A stretch of DNA of 64,000 nt from PHBD01 sp964578535 (GTDB taxonomy: Bacteria > Desulfobacterota > Syntrophia > Syntrophales > PHBD01), in contig CAZODI010000012.1 of assembly GCA_964578535.1 (NCBI GenBank), positions 1 to 64,000 of the forward strand. Reading direction: 5' to 3'. Below the pieces are notes generated by a model. That model was not told the origin of the DNA. It ran no database searches and saw nothing but the letters and a program-made list of their open reading frames with translations. Both the position numbers and the translations under genes were made by a program. Position 1 is the stretch's first letter; each line of letters starts with the position of its first letter. This document shows, piece by piece, positions 62,831 to 64,000 of this stretch.

Positions 62831-63946
62831 ATGTGCCGTCTGTTTGCCATCACCAGCCGGGAGCCCCTCTCCCCCATGACGGCCGTCCATGCCCTGAACG
62901 TCATGAAGGAAGGGCACGACGGCTCCGGAATGGGCCTGTTCCTGACGGACCTCGGGGGCAGCTTCGAGCGTTTCCGCGGCTCTCCCATTCTCTCAGGCAT
63001 CTTCTCCAATGAAGGGCTCCGGACCCTGGATCGGTACCTGATGGACCTGGACTTCACCGTCAAGTACAAGCTCTCCATCCGGCCGGCCCAGATTCCGCCG
63101 AACGGAACACCGAAAAGGGACAATTATGTCATTCGCGCCTACGACTACCCGCCGGACTGGCTCACCCTGTCCCAGGAGGAGAGAGAGCACCGCCTGATGC
63201 TCACGCGTCTGCGTCTCCGCCAGATGGGCGAGGCCGACGGGTCCATGCTGATCTTCAGCTTCTGGCCGGACGTGATCATGCTCAAGGAGGTCGGGGATCC
63301 GATGGAGCTGGCGGATTACCTGGGCCTCGACCACGAGGAGCTTCAGGCGCGGGTCATCCTTGCGCAGGGGCGGCAGAATACGAATTACGCCATCAACATC
63401 TACGCCTGCCATCCCTTCTTCATCCAGGGCTACGCGACGATGACCAACGGCGAGAACACCGCCTTCGTCCCCATCCGAGAGTTCCTGACCTCGCGGGATT
63501 ACGCCGGATACACGGGATACCAGTCGGACTCGGAGGTCTTCACCCATATCCTTCATTACACCCAGAAGCATCTCCATCTCGGCCTCGATCTGTACAAGCA
63601 CATCATCACCCCCCTGAAGGACGAGGAACTGGGGCGCCACCCGAACGGCACAAAATTGAAACAGATCAAGCAGGCCTGCCGTCCCCTCATCATCGACGGC
63701 CCCAATTGCGTGATCGGCTGCCTGCCCGACAAGACCGTCTTCATGGTCCAGGACAGCAAAAAGCTCCGTCCCGGCATCGTGGGCGGCAGTTCCGGCCTGT
63801 TCGCCTTCTCCTCGGAGGTGTGCGGACTCGACGCGGCGATCCCGGCACGGAACAAGAGCACCGACATTCAGCCCATGAAGTACGACACGGTCATAATCCC
63901 GCCCGGCCGGGAGGAGGTGATTCGATGGAATCAGTGGGAACGATAA
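62831..63946 (+). CDS. Class II glutamine amidotransferase subunit of split glutamate synthase
   Basis: A 371-residue Ntn hydrolase. MCRLFAITSREPLS puts the nucleophile Cys at position 2; the HDGSGMGLFL motif and YAINIYACHPFFIQG, and GIVGGSSGLFAFSSE in the C-terminal half, correspond to the class II amidotransferase of archaeal-type GltS. It supplies ammonia from glutamine to the FMN synthase subunit, which starts inside this gene's 3' end. AAAGGA precedes the ATG. Controlled by the sigma-54 promoter upstream. Confidence 0.88.
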   Translation: MCRLFAITSREPLSPMTAVHALNVMKEGHDGSGMGLFLTDLGGSFERFRGSPILSGIFSNEGLRTLDRYLMDLDFTVKYKLSIRPAQIPPNGTPKRDNYVIRAYDYPPDWLTLSQEEREHRLMLTRLRLRQMGEADGSMLIFSFWPDVIMLKEVGDPMELADYLGLDHEELQARVILAQGRQNTNYAINIYACHPFFIQGYATMTNGENTAFVPIREFLTSRDYAGYTGYQSDSEVFTHILHYTQKHLHLGLDLYKHIITPLKDEELGRHPNGTKLKQIKQACRPLIIDGPNCVIGCLPDKTVFMVQDSKKLRPGIVGGSSGLFAFSSEVCGLDAAIPARNKSTDIQPMKYDTVIIPPGREEVIRWNQWER

Positions 63947-64000
63947 CGCCTTCCACCTTGAGCCGGACCGACCTGCCCTGGCAGATCGACTGGAGTAAGG
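63925..64000 (+). CDS. Glutamate synthase FMN subunit, N-terminus only (runs off window)
   Basis: ATG at 63925 overlaps the amidotransferase stop by 22 bases and has GGAGGAGGTGATTCG upstream. The 25 visible codons encode MESVGTITPSTLSRTDLPWQ and IDWSK, the opening typical of archaeal-type GltB proteins that continue into a ferredoxin or FMN-binding synthase domain. Gene identity is inferred from context and this start only. Confidence 0.6.
   Translation, partial: MESVGTITPSTLSRTDLPWQIDWSK

Overview
The window looks like a chromosome segment of an anaerobic, GC-rich bacterium, most likely a deltaproteobacterium (Desulfobacterota) of the Syntrophus/Smithella kind. This placement is inferred from gene content: a four-subunit pyruvate:ferredoxin oxidoreductase, an FdhE-type formate dehydrogenase chaperone, an AMP-forming acyl-CoA synthetase, class II amidotransferase-type split glutamate synthase, a bacterial NrpR next to GdhA, and sigma-54 control. 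No rRNA or marker gene is present to prove it.

Bases 1-275 are the 3' end of a DUF4143-type ATPase gene. From about 315 to about 14,050 lies a visibly more AT-rich island on the minus strand. It holds one long operon: a protein with a RAMA-like C-terminal domain, a 41-residue ORF, brxP (PAPS-reductase/DndC-like PP-loop enzyme plus ferredoxin domain), brxC, pglZ, a short brxL without a Lon protease domain, a 69-residue double-CxxC protein, and a cysteine desulfurase. This is a type 4 BREX phage-defence locus that carries its own sulfur supply, so a sulfur-based (phosphorothioate-like) DNA modification is the natural hypothesis. The island ends at a tRNA-Asn gene.

From 14.2 to 20.1 kb (minus strand) is the porCDAB operon followed by a NuoF/GltD-like flavoprotein and a NuoG-like iron-sulfur protein, which probably connect pyruvate oxidation to NAD(P)H. 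From 20.3 to 26.6 kb are a TauE/SafE permease, endonuclease III, FdhE, a BaiN/YhiN flavoprotein, acyl-CoA synthetase and a small Cys-rich protein. From 26.7 to 33.4 kb (minus) is an Mla-type lipid transport operon (mlaE-F-D plus a PqiC-like lipoprotein) running with overlaps into a metallophosphoesterase, a methyltransferase and a Nudix/RsbRD fusion. From 33.5 to 37.2 kb are a PAS/LuxR regulator and proA-nadD. From 37.5 to 44.2 kb (plus) are a patatin, a radical SAM protein, DUF2905, a PpiD-like foldase, an LsrF-type aldolase, an MDR dehydrogenase and a nitroreductase.

The gap at 44.2-44.8 kb is packed with inverted repeats, including a foldback of about 178 bp. Then come fbp-fba (minus), an MBL-fold hydrolase, a superoxide-reductase-like secreted protein and a b561-like membrane protein, carB-purF, and an M29 aminopeptidase. 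The last 8 kb is a nitrogen-assimilation block: nrpR-gdhA, a PEP/pyruvate-binding-domain protein, a NifA-like sigma-54 activator, and a sigma-54 promoter with an upstream palindrome ahead of a split glutamate synthase whose second gene runs off the end.

Coordinates of non-coding sites were counted by eye and may be off by one or two bases. Gene functions are assigned from motifs read in the translated sequence, not from database searches.
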